NCBI GenBank assembly: GCA_018524725.1
Contig: JAEUWP010000551.1
Location: forward strand, 62,001 to 126,000
Source: Podaxis mareebaensis
Lineage: Eukaryota > Basidiomycota > Agaricomycetes > Agaricales > Agaricaceae
DNA length: 64,000 nt
Direction of reading: 5' to 3'
The notes beneath the pieces were generated by a model. That model made no database searches, was not told the origin of the DNA, and saw only the letters and a program-made list of their open reading frames with translations. A program made the position numbers and the translations under genes. Below, piece by piece: positions 14,201 to 25,379 of the stretch (its first letter is position 1; each line of letters begins with the position of its first letter).

Positions 14201-15193
14201 GGTAAAGCCAGGGAGTCGAATGTGCCGGCCGAGACTAGTATCAGCGTTGTCAGTGATACCACAAGTCAAACGAGCCCAAGTTTTCAGGGTGTAGAGATGG
14301 ACGCGAGTATGTGCTCTGTGTCATCTGAAGGTTCGACTGCGACCATCGTTCCGGCATGCCCTATAGTCGCGCCTCAGCCTGCACCTTCACAAACTATCTC
14401 CTTGGGCGCTCCTTTGTTGAGTGATAGGAAACAAGAACTAGAGAGGGAAGCAATGGCAGATGCTGAAAGCTGGAGGAAGACTATGCCCACCCCTTCAAAT
14501 TCACCCATAATCTCGATGACTGCACCTCCATCTGGGGCCGGCGAAAGGGAAACTGCGACGCCGACGTCGTTACCACCACCCATGTTTTCTCCTGCCTCTC
14601 AACCAAGCCAAACCGAGACTCCTACGAACACCTCAGGGCATATGCGTACCGCATCGGCATCATCAACACATTCACCAAGTACCCCTTCACCTAAACTGAA
14701 GACTAAGTCCACCGCGCCTATTGTCCCTTCACCGCCTCACCCAGCTCTACCGAGTACCTCCCCTTCGCATGCACCAGGCGAAGTCGGTCCCTCCGTGATA
14801 TTGACGGGATTTGGTGTCAGTGGACGTAGTGCCTCTACATCGTTGGAGAGGGCATCTTCTGGGTCCCGGGAGCGCCATTCGCCTTCAACGTCGTCGGGTA
14901 CGACACAACCTGGCTCGGGGTTGAGGAGAGAAATTACGGCGGATATGGAAAGAGAAAGAGAGTTAGCGGAGGCGAGGAGGGGAAGGAATAATGTTGTCGG
15001 TGGGGTGAGTGTTGCACCAAGGATGGACGCTACTGCGAATGGAACCGCGAATGGCAATGCGGGGCTGAAAGAGCCGACGTCGCCCGTGTTAGATGGTCAT
15101 AAGGAAAGGGGCACGATCATTAATAAGGCGGTGGGCATGGTATCGAGTGCAGGAGCATATCTGAGACTCTGGCCGAATTACGGCGGCGCATAG
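11257..15193 (+). CDS. REG1: REG1-like protein phosphatase 1 regulatory subunit (areA GATA-like/DUF1752 domain)
   Basis: Three exons: 11257-11519, 11573-12349 and 12412-15193, giving 1273 aa. Residues ~31-100 hold the conserved block seen in yeast Reg1 and related proteins, including VDYLSHDW, RLENASWRTW, TVSPETLNWLKD and DVTWLYGPL; the first intron splits the NW of this block in phase. Near residue 285 a KKKHISFN segment followed by VEQCIAID matches the RVxF-type docking site that Reg1 uses to bind the PP1 catalytic subunit. An acidic stretch follows (residues ~325-365), then about 900 residues of Ser/Pro/Gly/Arg-rich disordered tail. Reg1 with PP1 (Glc7) dephosphorylates Snf1 kinase and maintains glucose repression; that role here is inference. 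The disordered tail is far less conserved in kind and could be regulatory. Confidence 0.85.
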
Positions 15194-17067
15194 GTTGATG
15201 CGGCTGGACTACCTAGGTGGTATTCGACATACCACCCTTGCTTTGTGCGTTCTTGATTCTGCCGGTCTTCTGTGGTTTTCTATGACATTCTGCTTATCTC
15301 TTATCCTCACTTTCAACTTCCTTTCATTTTGTTTTTTGTTTATTGTGGGCCCGTGAACTGAATCAATGTCGAATCCTCTGTTCTCATTTGGATCTCCAAC
15401 CATCTTCTACTATTCTTCCCCCTTTCAGTAACTTAGGCGCACCCAGTTCGGTTGTTGTTTAATCTACGCATTTTTTGTTGGCATGTACGTCTGCATATAT
15501 GCATTCTCTCTCTTTGAATCCTGTCTCGACTGGTTGCCTGTTCTTTATTACATTCATTATATCAATCGGCAAATCATTTCACTCGTACTAGTTCCGGGGA
15601 GTGAGCCTGTGTTGAAACCCGAAGAAATCAGAACCCTGGGATACGTATAGGATATATCAGCATGCAGGGTGTGACCTATTCATACAGCTTGGGACTCAGC
15701 AACGTTCGTGTGGGGTGTAGAGTGGCGCAAGGGCACAAACCGGGGCAGGATGACAGCGCTTCTCCATCCCAAGCCACTAGCGACGTCATAGCCTTATTCT
15801 CCTTCGAGAGTAACGTGCGTAGCTGCGTAGACGTACCACGAGAAAAGCCAGGTTGATATCCAACGTTTATTCGACAATTGGATGAAGCCATGACCGAGTC
15901 GCCTGGTACATTACAAGAGCATGTTGTGCCTGTGCAAGGGGGGAGGGGGGAGGGAGGTTTATAAACGGTTTCGGTATTGGCCGGGTTCAAACCGATGCAT
16001 TCCCTGGAGCTTGTGTAGGTACAAGTGATTGAAGGCATCCGTCGAGGGCATTGCTATTAGGGGGAAATGGAAACCCGTATTAGATCCATGACGGGAGCTG
16101 GTACCGAGACAGGGTAGAGTTCTTGTATTTCATGCCAGGATTGCGTGGGGTAGGTTTTCCAGGGGAGGATACTGGTTGGAATATTCTCGAACAACGCGGG
16201 TTACCGTCAGTGTGGCGTGTTTGGGTCTTTCCTTTCCGTCTGCGCTCCGTGTGGGTAATGTATAGAATCGTTGTCTTCCTGTCTGGGGCAATGGGAGTAG
16301 TAATGAATAATAAGGGAGAGATTCAAAGTTGCAAGGAGCCCACGTGAAAAGCGATCGCCAAGTACCCACAATAAATTTATGAAACTCCTGGACTGTGGTT
16401 GACTTTGAGGATGACCTTGTGAGCGATCTCGAGCAAAAATTGAAGCACCAACTCGTGCTTTCCTCCCCAGTTACATTGATCAGTTAATTTCGGGCAACTG
16501 GAAAGGACTTCATGATACTTACTGCGCAGGTGATGGCACACCTTGCAAGGTTGAGTACTACGGAGTCAGGTCAGTCCATGATCGTGCCATGTGACAATGT
16601 AAACTTCCTTCCCTTATGCATCATCTTGCCTCCCAGTTCCGCACCCTAACTTATTCCGGGTCCCACTTTCTTGTCCTACCCTTCTCATCCCCATATTTCC
16701 GTAAATGATCAACATTTAAGCACAAGTTGGACAAGTCTCGCGCAAGGGGTGACCGATGACCGACCGCATCACATTTCGACTTAACTGCCTAGCGGGCTAC
16801 TATCAGCTCGTATCCCTTCCTCCCAGACTTCGAGTGCCCGTTCCGTTGAATTTTTGTGTTTGTCTCCACATATCCGGGCCCTCCCAGACAAGATCACACA
16901 CTTGACGTAGTCTGATGGAGTGCATGTGACATTTCCAGGTAATTGTTAGATGATTGTTGCAGGTCAATCAGTATCCAACGTCAACGTTCTTAGATTTCCT
17001 GAGGGCAGAGGCGCTCTGTTGTCAATCCTGCTCTCCTTTAATCACCCCCATCTTCTTGTGACATACA
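15194..17067. other. 1.9 kb intergenic, no supported gene
   Basis: This holds the 3' flank of the REG1-like gene and the upstream region of the F-box-like gene. A purine run of G and A lies near 15938-15957. No ORF with recognisable content or exon chain was found. Confidence 0.5.
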
Positions 17068-18335
17068 ATGAGAACTAAGCGCAAGGCCAACCATATCCTC
17101 CGACCCTTGTCCACTCCACCTGCTGGCGGTGCTCCACCGGAAGAGGAGATACAGCTCTTCTCGAATCTGCCTCCGGACATCGTCAGGGTTGTCTTTGAGA
17201 AGGCAATGGAGTTTAGACCCATTCCAATCCAATTGGCGCTCGTTTCACGCGAGGTGAGGACATGGTCGGTGCTAGTTTAGTCTGAAAACTGGGGGAATGC
17301 TGATCATCCATAACAAGGGTTGAACCGTGCATGTATCAACACTTGAGCTTTAGTTGGTCCTCCGAGTCGACATTCAATCTATTTTATCGTACCTTTCGCG
17401 GGCGGCGTCAATCGCCCTCGAAAGGTGTGAACTTCTACCGACACAATGTCAAGAGCTTCTTCGCAAGCGGGCCCAACGGGCATTCTGAAAGAATGCGTGC
17501 TGTGGTCAGGGAATTGATCGGACTCGAAAGCCTCATTTTTTTGGGAGGATGCTGGGGCGTGCTGGACGCATTGTTGGATTCCTGCTCAAAACAACTGAAT
17601 ATCAGAACCTCAAGCGGCGTCGACGATTGTCAGGCATTTTCAGGAACTGGAAGTAGAGACGGAGAACCTTGTGACCCATACGCCCACAAACATCTCCGGC
17701 AACTAGGTCTTGATTCCTTTCTCTTTTTCGACCACGACCTCACTTTCACCCATCGTATTTTTCGAGATCTCACTCACCTCATACTCGATTTTTTCTACAT
17801 CGACCTTCCTTGGGACACCCTACGAAATCTTTCATCCCTCACCCATTTAGCCTTCAACTGCATCGATGACTCAGAACAGGTTGGGCTGGAGTATTGTGTC
17901 ACGCTTCTCCTCGACGCCTGTCCTGCCAACCTCCTGGTCCTCATTGTCAAGTGCATTCACTTTGGAAACGAAGATTTTGACTTGATAGATTCCGAGCAGG
18001 ACTATATTATACCCAAACTCCCATTTGAGACATGGAATCGCCACCACCCTATGTTGGATTACTACTCGAGCACTGAACTCGATGAGCTACATCTAATCGC
18101 ACGGATGGCTCTTGGTCGTGTGGATCCTCGCTTAGTTGTTGGGTGCGTGACCCGGCTACCAGAGAACCATCTCTTCCAGAATGAGGTTATACAATTGTCT
18201 TTAATCCAAGACTGGGACGAAGGTCTTTCAAGTGGGGGTGGTCATTGGAGTATCGCGGAAAGCATCATAGAAAAAAGGCGTGGTCGCACTGACAATCCAG
18301 TCGTATCCTGGTTGTCTGAGTCGCAGCATATATAG
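17068..18335 (+). CDS. F-box-like/leucine-rich family protein, single module
   Basis: Two exons, 17068-17264 and 17318-18335, give 404 aa. The N-terminus has an F-box-like helix pair (LFSNLPPDIVRVVFEKA, then LALVSREVRTW). The intron splits the Trp codon at the end of that motif, exactly as in the paralogous modules at 44-49 kb. The next exon opens VEPCMYQHLSF, matching the IEPLIYRHV-type strand of the paralogues. The middle has Leu-rich stretches such as LTHLILDFF and LTHLAFNC that read as degenerate LRRs. A DPRLVVGC segment near the C-terminus corresponds to the DPRIVL motif of the paralogues. In fungi, F-box proteins recruit substrates to SCF ubiquitin ligases, but no substrate can be proposed. 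The family is large and fast-evolving in mushrooms, so function is inference. Confidence 0.75.
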
Positions 18336-19453
18336 AATTCCTGGTTGATGTTGGATCATTTTGGCTTTGTATCTAATCTCGTACCGGCTAGAATGGGAAT
18401 GTATTCGAGTAGTGTTTTTCGGTGGCACCGGAGTTATTAAAAAGAGGGGATTATTCACTATATGCTTGGTCCCGAACTGGGACTCATTGACGTACTTTAC
18501 GCTCCCTTACCTGGAGCAGAGCATTAGCTGAGATACCTCTATTTTCGACTGCTCCCACCAGGTTGAGAAGCACAGAAGGCAGTCCCGATAGAACTCGACG
18601 TTACTGGACGTCATAAAGTTTTCATCAGTTCCAATTTGACTGGTACTCGGAGCAGTTGCCCTTGATATACCAGAGGCCCGCATAATTAGAACCCCAGGGC
18701 ACCATCTTTGTAGAACGCTGGACCGTGGGCAAGAGTAACTGTTCACTTAGTTATTTACTTGATGTAAGTGTCACATGGGAATTAGTGGTAGATCTCCGTA
18801 TGTTGTCCAATCACTAGACACGGCCAGGATGATCGACCAATCATACCCATTTTTGCGATCAGAAGAAGTGAGCTTTGAAAATTTGAAGCTGAAGTTTGAC
18901 CTCTTTCTCATTGACTGTGTCCGAGTTGATGAAGGTGCCGTCTAGGGGTACTTGCAGGGCGAAGTTATTTCGGGCCACTAAAGAAGGGGCCACAGTTATT
19001 AATATGGACAGAATTTACCCCTGATAGGGATTCGGAATTTCGGCCTGAATCTCCTTGGCCACGACCTTCTACGAAGGTACTTGGTTTCACTTGAGAAACA
19101 TCTCAGTTTTTTTGCATGCGAGTAGTCCCACATGCCAGTGGAAACTGGACATGGAAGTCCGTACACCTCATCCAGACTCATGTGACCGCCGGCATTAGCT
19201 GCGAGAACGCGGCTTCATCTTGCCAAAAATTAGACCAGGATCGATGGTCCAATCAGACTCATTGGATGCATTTCTCTAGTTGTGGGGTTAGCCCACAGTT
19301 GTTAGTGTGCGACCTCATTTTACGATAAGGTGGGCAACAATGCCCATATGAAGCTTCCGTTGTGCTTCCGTGGCCGTGGGTACATTACACCAAGCTGGAA
19401 GAACCAATAACATGTATGTCTTCCTATCTTAATCGAAGAATTTTGGGAACATC
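18336..19453. other. 1.1 kb intergenic, no supported gene
   Basis: This lies between the F-box-like gene and the 3' end of the GFA-domain gene, which converge here. Only short unrelated frames are present. Confidence 0.5.
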
Positions 19454-19998
19454 TTATTCTTTGACCTCCGAGTCCAGCCTTCTCGAGCTGCCCGCGAAAC
19501 CTTCCCACTTTGGCAATCCGTCGTTGACATCCAACATCCTCGTGTCATAGAACATATGTCCCGTTGGCTTGATGAAGTGCCAGTTTTCTATCAATCCTTT
19601 GGCATTTCGGCGGAAATGCGCCCCCCTGAGTGACCATTTACTCTGGGAGGGATTCTCAGACCCGACGAGCCCAAGGCAAGACTTGCATCGCCATTCCTTC
19701 CATGGGGACTCGGGTTCAGAGTTGGTAAATATTGCGTCAGGATCCGTCCACGTCAGAGATTGTGACGAGTAGTGCAGAACGTGTACGAATGGGCTTGCTG
19801 ATTTCCGGATATAAATAAACACTTCCGAGGGTCTGAGGGTATGGAAGCAAACGCACCATGAATACGTTGACAGAGGGTACAGTGGCAATAAAGACTGAAG
19901 ACAGGCTTCCCTTTGACCGTGTAGGAGGCCGCACCACAAAAGCAGGATGCCTGCAATGAGAAGGCTTGGGAAGGTTCTGGGTGAATTGCCTCGGTCAT
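19454..19998 (-). CDS. GFA-domain zinc protein (glutathione-dependent formaldehyde-activating family)
   Basis: Two exons, 19998-19857 and 19797-19454, joined by a 59 bp GT-AG intron, give 161 aa, a normal length for the family. The zinc-binding cysteine pattern is visible: Cys19-x-Cys21-Gly, then Cys38-His-Cys40-x-x-Cys43, and Cys85-x-x-Cys88 after the intron. The start is the first ATG in frame with the CxCG motif; an AT-rich TATA-like element (AAATAGAG context) sits about 75 bp upstream. The founding member activates formaldehyde through S-hydroxymethylglutathione, but most fungal GFA proteins have no proven substrate, so only the fold and metal site should be trusted. It is transcribed away from the MFS transporter across a 1 kb gap. 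Confidence 0.85.
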
Positions 19999-20975
19999 GT
20001 ATATGGCTGAGGGCTGAAAGCTCTTAAGAACTGAAGACAAAATCAGCGGTTCCTCTCTTTACATCACTCTATTTATCGTATGTGTGTGAAGTTCGGTGAA
20101 ATACAGGAAATCCCATTAGGTACCCTCACATTATGGTGTATCCTTATAGGGGATCTCCTTCATTGTAATACCAATAAGAGTGACAATGACGGCGAGGCAA
20201 TGATGGCAATGACATAGTCATCTCACTCCCTAGTTCTGTGCCTCAAAATCAAAAATCAGATCCCTGCAAGGAAGTCGCACTATAATAACCCCAATGGGCC
20301 AATATGTAATGGTCAGGAGGTGGTGTGGGATCCTTGTTCCTTGGCTCCGATGCATGTGATCCTTTTGCAGCATGGAGAATGACATCGAGCTATGTTTAGA
20401 TTTAGTTAGGATGTAAAAATGGACGCCGCGGGAGTCAATGAAGCACTCGACAAGCCGGCCCTACCCGCGCCGCTTTCAACTTCGCTTCAGGCCAACGAGC
20501 GCCCGAAGTGAAATAATCATACTACTGATTTGCTATTCAGTAGAATTGGTTTCCCGAATATCATTTCTCTTGGTAGCGCTGCTTCAACTCATCAACTATA
20601 CGGATACATTTTGGGGCTACCCCGGCTGGCGTTCCCTGAGTTAAGCGATGGTCACGGGTGATGACGCCTGTGGGTAATGATTTCCCCCTTGCATCAAAAC
20701 CGATATATCATATGGTGAAGAAGGTCAAAAGGACTCCTTTCTACAGGATCTTTCATCCGGTTCTTCCCTCGAAGAACTTATTACGGAGAACCCCAAACAC
20801 CAAACGATTCCGGCACTCCGTGAAGTTGTTTCCTTCACCTAGGTGAGTTCTATATCCAGCTCTCAAAACCATAGCTCCATCGGCTCTGGTTGCGCTAATA
20901 AAGCAGGCGGGTACTGATCATATGTAATAGGACAGGGCATATTTGTTTCAAGTTACCCCTCCTCTTCCCTGCACT
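19999..20975. promoter_or_regulatory. Divergent intergenic region between GFA-domain gene and MFS transporter
   Basis: This 977 bp interval separates two genes that start on opposite strands, so it must carry both promoters. A TATA-like ATAAAT on the minus strand (20071-20076) is suitably placed for the GFA gene. No further site can be called. Confidence 0.4.
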
Positions 20976-23538
20976 ATGACCTCAAAGACAGCTTCACCCA
21001 CTCCCTCCATTCGCGAGAAGGATGATTCTCTGCAGACAGAAGATGTCCACAAAGTACCCCTGTACAACCCCCACGTCGACATCAGCGGGGTGAATGAGCG
21101 AAAATTGATGAGGAAGATCGATTGGTGGTTGATTCCATGGTTGTCACTCCTATACCTTTTAAGTTTCTTAGATCGAACAAGTATTGGCAAGTAAGTGTCC
21201 AGGCTCGCGCGCTCTTGTGATATCAAGGGGGGCTAACCCATTGCTCTAGTGCCAGGGTAAGACAGCCTATATGCAGTGGTCAGTGTTTGAACGTGGGCTT
21301 ATGCTAACGGCCTAGTTATATCATATGCAAGACGACCTTCACATTGGTGACAAGCAATACCTCCTCTCTTTAACGGTGCGAAGGGCATTCCTATAACTCT
21401 GTACGACTGACTGACGTATTCCTTTAGATATTCTTCTTCAGCTACGCTGTATTTGAGGTCCCCTCAAACGTTTTCTTAAAGAGACTCCGCCCGTCAATAT
21501 GGCTTTCAATATTGATGCTCCTTTGGGGCATTATGATGGTGAGATCTAAGCGAGTGCTACGTTTGCTGGGGCTAATGCTGTATAATAGACTGTTCAAGGC
21601 CTGGTGCACGATTATGGAGGATTATTGGGTCAGTACCCCAGAAAGCCTCTCACCTACATGAGATCTAATGAAAGTATTCTAAGCTATGAGATGGATGCTT
21701 GGCATGATGGAAGCGGGTCTGTTCCCGGGTGTTAACTACTACCTCTCTTGGTGAGCAGCCCGTCATGGTCCCTTGACGCACAAGTCTCACACTGACCTCC
21801 CCGGAAGCTGGTACAAACGGTCTGAGTTTGGTATTCGGGCGGCACTATTCTTCTCCGCAGCCACTGTGTCAGGTGCATTCGGTGGATTGTTGGCAGTGAG
21901 GGCGATTACCTTGGCTTTCGGAAGTATGTGGGCTCATCACCTTTTCCGTAGGCTGCCATATCAAACATGGATGGAATTGGTGGAAAGCCTGCTTGGGCTT
22001 GGATTTTCAGTGAGCGGCAGGAAACCAATCCACAATGACTTGCTAACCTTGTTCATTAGTTCTTGAAGGATTAGCCACAGTCGTGGTCGGTGCCTTGTCT
22101 TTCTTCGTCATTCAAGACTTCCCGGACACTGCCAGATTTTTGAACGAGGCGGAAAGAACAGTCGTTATCCGGCGTCTTCAAGGGGACGACCAGTTCAGTG
22201 CTGCTGGAGAGAAATTGCGTTGGAAGTATATTTTCCAGAGTTTACTTGATTGGAAGACTTGGGTAGGAAGTGCGTGCCAAACAGGTACACTACCTCGCTC
22301 TGATACTAATTTTCGCATTTTGAATGGTAGTGGTAATGTATTCAGGCTGTGACATGCCGTTGTATGCTTTCTCGTTATTCCTGCCCAGCATCATCAACCA
22401 GGTGGGTATAGTCTACATAGTTCAGCCCTTTCTAGTTGTCGCTCGCGGCTAATTGACTTCCCAACTTTAGCTTGGTGCGACATATTATTGGTGCGGACTG
22501 AGATTTTTGGCACTAACTCTGGGGGATTAGGATACCGGGCAACGCCTGCCAACCTCTTAACAGTTCCGGTTTATGTCTTCGCTTGTATAATCACCTGCCT
22601 CGTCGGGTACTGCGCTGATAGATATGGTCACCGGGGATACTTCAATTTGGGTTTCCTATTGTTGGGTGCGTTCTAGCGATCCTCACTTGTTACCTTTGGA
22701 GGTGAAGCTCATTGAGCGCAGGCGCCGCGGGATATATCATCCTCATTGCTTCCCGCAATGCAGCGCTTTCGTACTTCGCAGTGTATATGGCTACCTGGTA
22801 AGTAGCACGTCTCCCTCTCAGTGAGGAAGGGTCATTGAATGGCTGCTCTAGCGGTATCTATCCTGTGATCCGTAAGCGTTTTGCTCGTTTCGTATGTCTT
22901 TCCAATTGCTCAAGTGATGTTGCTCCGCAGCGAACACCATGTGAATTTTTTTTGAGCGCGCGCCGTCGTAATCTATATTAACGTTTGCTCTTAGCGCCTG
23001 GGTATCAAACAATGTAGAAGGGTCCTACAAGCGCAGTGTCACGCTCGCCATGGTCATCAGCTTGTAAGTCGTTCCCCAACATGAGAAAAGAAGACGACCT
23101 AATTGGTCTGCAGCGGCAATATAAACGGTGCCGTCAGTTCCAACGTCGTACGTTCCCACTCTCCATTTACTGTCTAGAATAACATCGCATTAATGCAACA
23201 TCTTAGTACCGCGAGAAAGATAAACCGTGGTATCCCCTGGGTCACGGTATGTCGCTAGCAAGCCATTCCTCCGAGTATTCACTGATACGTTTTATTCTCA
23301 TCACATTCAAGGTTTGGTGTTGATGTACATCGCATTTGGCCTCATCACAAGCTGTATCATGCTCTTCTTCCTCAGACGTGAGAACTTGCGTCGCGAAAGG
23401 GGAGACAGGGATGAAGTCATTGGTGAGGGTATTGAAGGGGACGAGGTCAAGGCGAAGAAGAACGGGAGGTATGCCACTGTATCTGATGCGAAGAGGGAGA
23501 AGGGAGATGCTTGGAGTGGGTATCGTTACACGCTTTAG
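20976..23538 (+). CDS. MFS transporter, Dal5/allantoate-permease (anion:cation symporter) type, with an apparent +1 frameshift
   Basis: Nineteen exons rebuild a ~513 aa twelve-helix transporter: 20976-21190, 21250-21256, 21316-21376, 21428-21538, 21589-21628, 21684-21750, 21808-21895, 21952-22009, 22060-22269, 22331-22401, 22471-22474, 22531-22665, 22722-22797, 22852-22871, 22932-22941, 22995-23063, 23114-23147, 23207-23246 and 23312-23538. Family landmarks include LLYLLSFLDRTSIGNAR, FEVPSNVFLKRLRPS, INQLGYRATPANLL and NNVEGSYKRSVTLAMV. Known relatives carry allantoate, nicotinate, pantothenate or other organic anions across the plasma membrane; the substrate is not predictable here. Exon phases agree throughout except exon 3, where a CCC run at 21360-21362 has one base too many to join DKQY to LLSLT. 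This could be an assembly error or a recent loss of function. Several exons are micro-exons (7, 4, 20 and 10 nt). Confidence 0.82.
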
Positions 23539-25379
23539 GTGCTGAATTTGGGACATGGTGCATATTTGTCTCCGAACGGTGGATTGTGGGCATGAGTTTG
23601 ATTTTTAATTTTGGTGATACTTGTACGATTATTGTTGTTGATTCAGAATGGAAAGATATTTTTTTACACGTCTGGGGAACGCTCGGGTCCGGTCTAGTCG
23701 GTACCGTAGGGCATTTGAAGAGGGGATTAGGTATAGTCTATGCATAGTCTATGTTTCGAGGACCGAGTCATCCGGAGTCGTGTATCTTACGGCGAACAAA
23801 TGCGGAGAGATATGCACGGAAGGCTGGTTTCGAGTCCCTTGTCGCGTGGTTCCGGATCAAATGAACTGATACCCTGGTGTCCGCTAATGAGGAGACCCTT
23901 GAGTGACACCCCGAATGTTTTGCGTAGAGGTCGGCAATTCCGGAGATACCTCTCTCCGTTATTCATCAGCGAATGTCGCAATATTTTCGTAGAGGGATAA
24001 CAGATTGAATGTTTAGGGCAGTGAGAACGAAGATAAGAAGCCAGGGATCGGCAGAGAGGAAGTACAGAGTCCGGTCCGGAGCCTGTTGGTTGAAGGGATG
24101 GGGGAACTTCTGAAGTCGGCCTAGAGGCATAAATAATCGTCGGTCCTGTGTCTTCCATAAATCCACGACTGCGGTGGAGTGTCCCATAGTCCGCTCGTTT
24201 TGGCCCATAGCATGAAAATTTTCATCGGAGAAGATGAGGGAAATTTGTATCCTTGGGAATTCTTGAGAAGCACGTAACTTGGTCTTTGTAGATGGTGACT
24301 ACTATCATGTTGGCTTACTGGTAGATATCGTTGATCATGATGCTGATACTAACATGTCGATATGGTCATAGCGAACATCAAATTAAACATCGTTAGCACT
24401 GCCCGCTTGTGATGAACATTAAGAACGCATGTCACTGGTGCTGGTATTTGTAAACGCCAAACTCCCCTGAGGATGCGTGACGTCTACTGGTTTGTTTACC
24501 GGGATCGGATTCTGATGCGATGGGTTGCTGGCTGGGGGCATGATTGTTTCTGGCGGAATTGGAGATGGTAGCTAGTTGAAAGACCGGAGCCAGAAAGGAA
24601 TGGTCTGATTCTTCCCTAGTTAAGCCAGAGCACGAAGCCGAGTCGGGGTCTGTGGGTTGTCATAAATTACGTCCCAAGGGGGGCTGCACCACGTACTGGA
24701 CGGCGCGCGTAATGAGAATTTTAGCCGGAACGCAAAATTTGTCGTTGTCAAGGTTCTGGATGGAAAAGTTTCGTTGATGGTGGTTAGGTGAGAAGGGAGC
24801 ATGCTGGGTCAATGCCGTCCAATCGAGTAAAGTTACGTGCAAAGGAAGCAGTTTTGTAGAGATGAGAATATGAAATTTGTCGAGAGGGCAGAATGGTTCA
24901 TTGGGTAAGTAAGGGCCGCCTGCAAGGATTTGAGGAAAATAACGCGAAGTGAAGCCATCTGTCAATGGGCCACAAGTCGAACCAGTTCGAATTTGTGTTG
25001 CGACATTCGCCTTTTTGGGAGAGCAGTGCACTGAGACGGTCCCACTTTTTCGAAATGATCGCATTAGAAAGGCGCGGGGATTTCTATAGCCGCGACCCCG
25101 TCGGTGGCAGGTTCATCTTGTAAGACGGTTGCTGGGACCGAGGGGGGCACTGGCGTTGGAGGAGAAATAAACATGGGACGGGTGATCGGGAGAATTAATC
25201 GTGGTTTACGCACGTATGTCCCAAATCGTACCACAATTATTCTCAACCTATTTCAATTAATTTTCGTCACTCCGGGAGAGTATATATATACTCCAACTGG
25301 ACAATACATGGCGATCATCCTCCCTTCCTTGCCCATCCCACCCATTTAACGTCTTTCCTGTCACCTCTATCGCAAAAAC
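23539..25379. other. 1.8 kb intergenic including the ERG13 promoter
   Basis: No supported gene; minus-strand frames up to 134 codons show no motifs or exon continuity. A TATATATATA box at 25281-25290 lies about 90 bp before the HMG-CoA synthase ATG and is a good candidate core promoter element. Confidence 0.5.
25281..25290 (+). promoter_or_regulatory. TATA box of the HMG-CoA synthase gene
   Basis: A run TATATATATA lies about 90 bp upstream of the ERG13 start codon. That distance fits a fungal TATA element with a 30-60 nt 5' leader. Placement is the only evidence. Confidence 0.5.

Noticed and set aside
12600..15100. Long minus-strand frames across the REG1-like tail
   Set aside because: They mirror Ser/Arg/Gly codon repeats of the real gene on the opposite strand.
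15975..16005. GGGTTCAAACC string resembling a tRNA T loop
   Set aside because: No cloverleaf partner sequences upstream; an isolated match.
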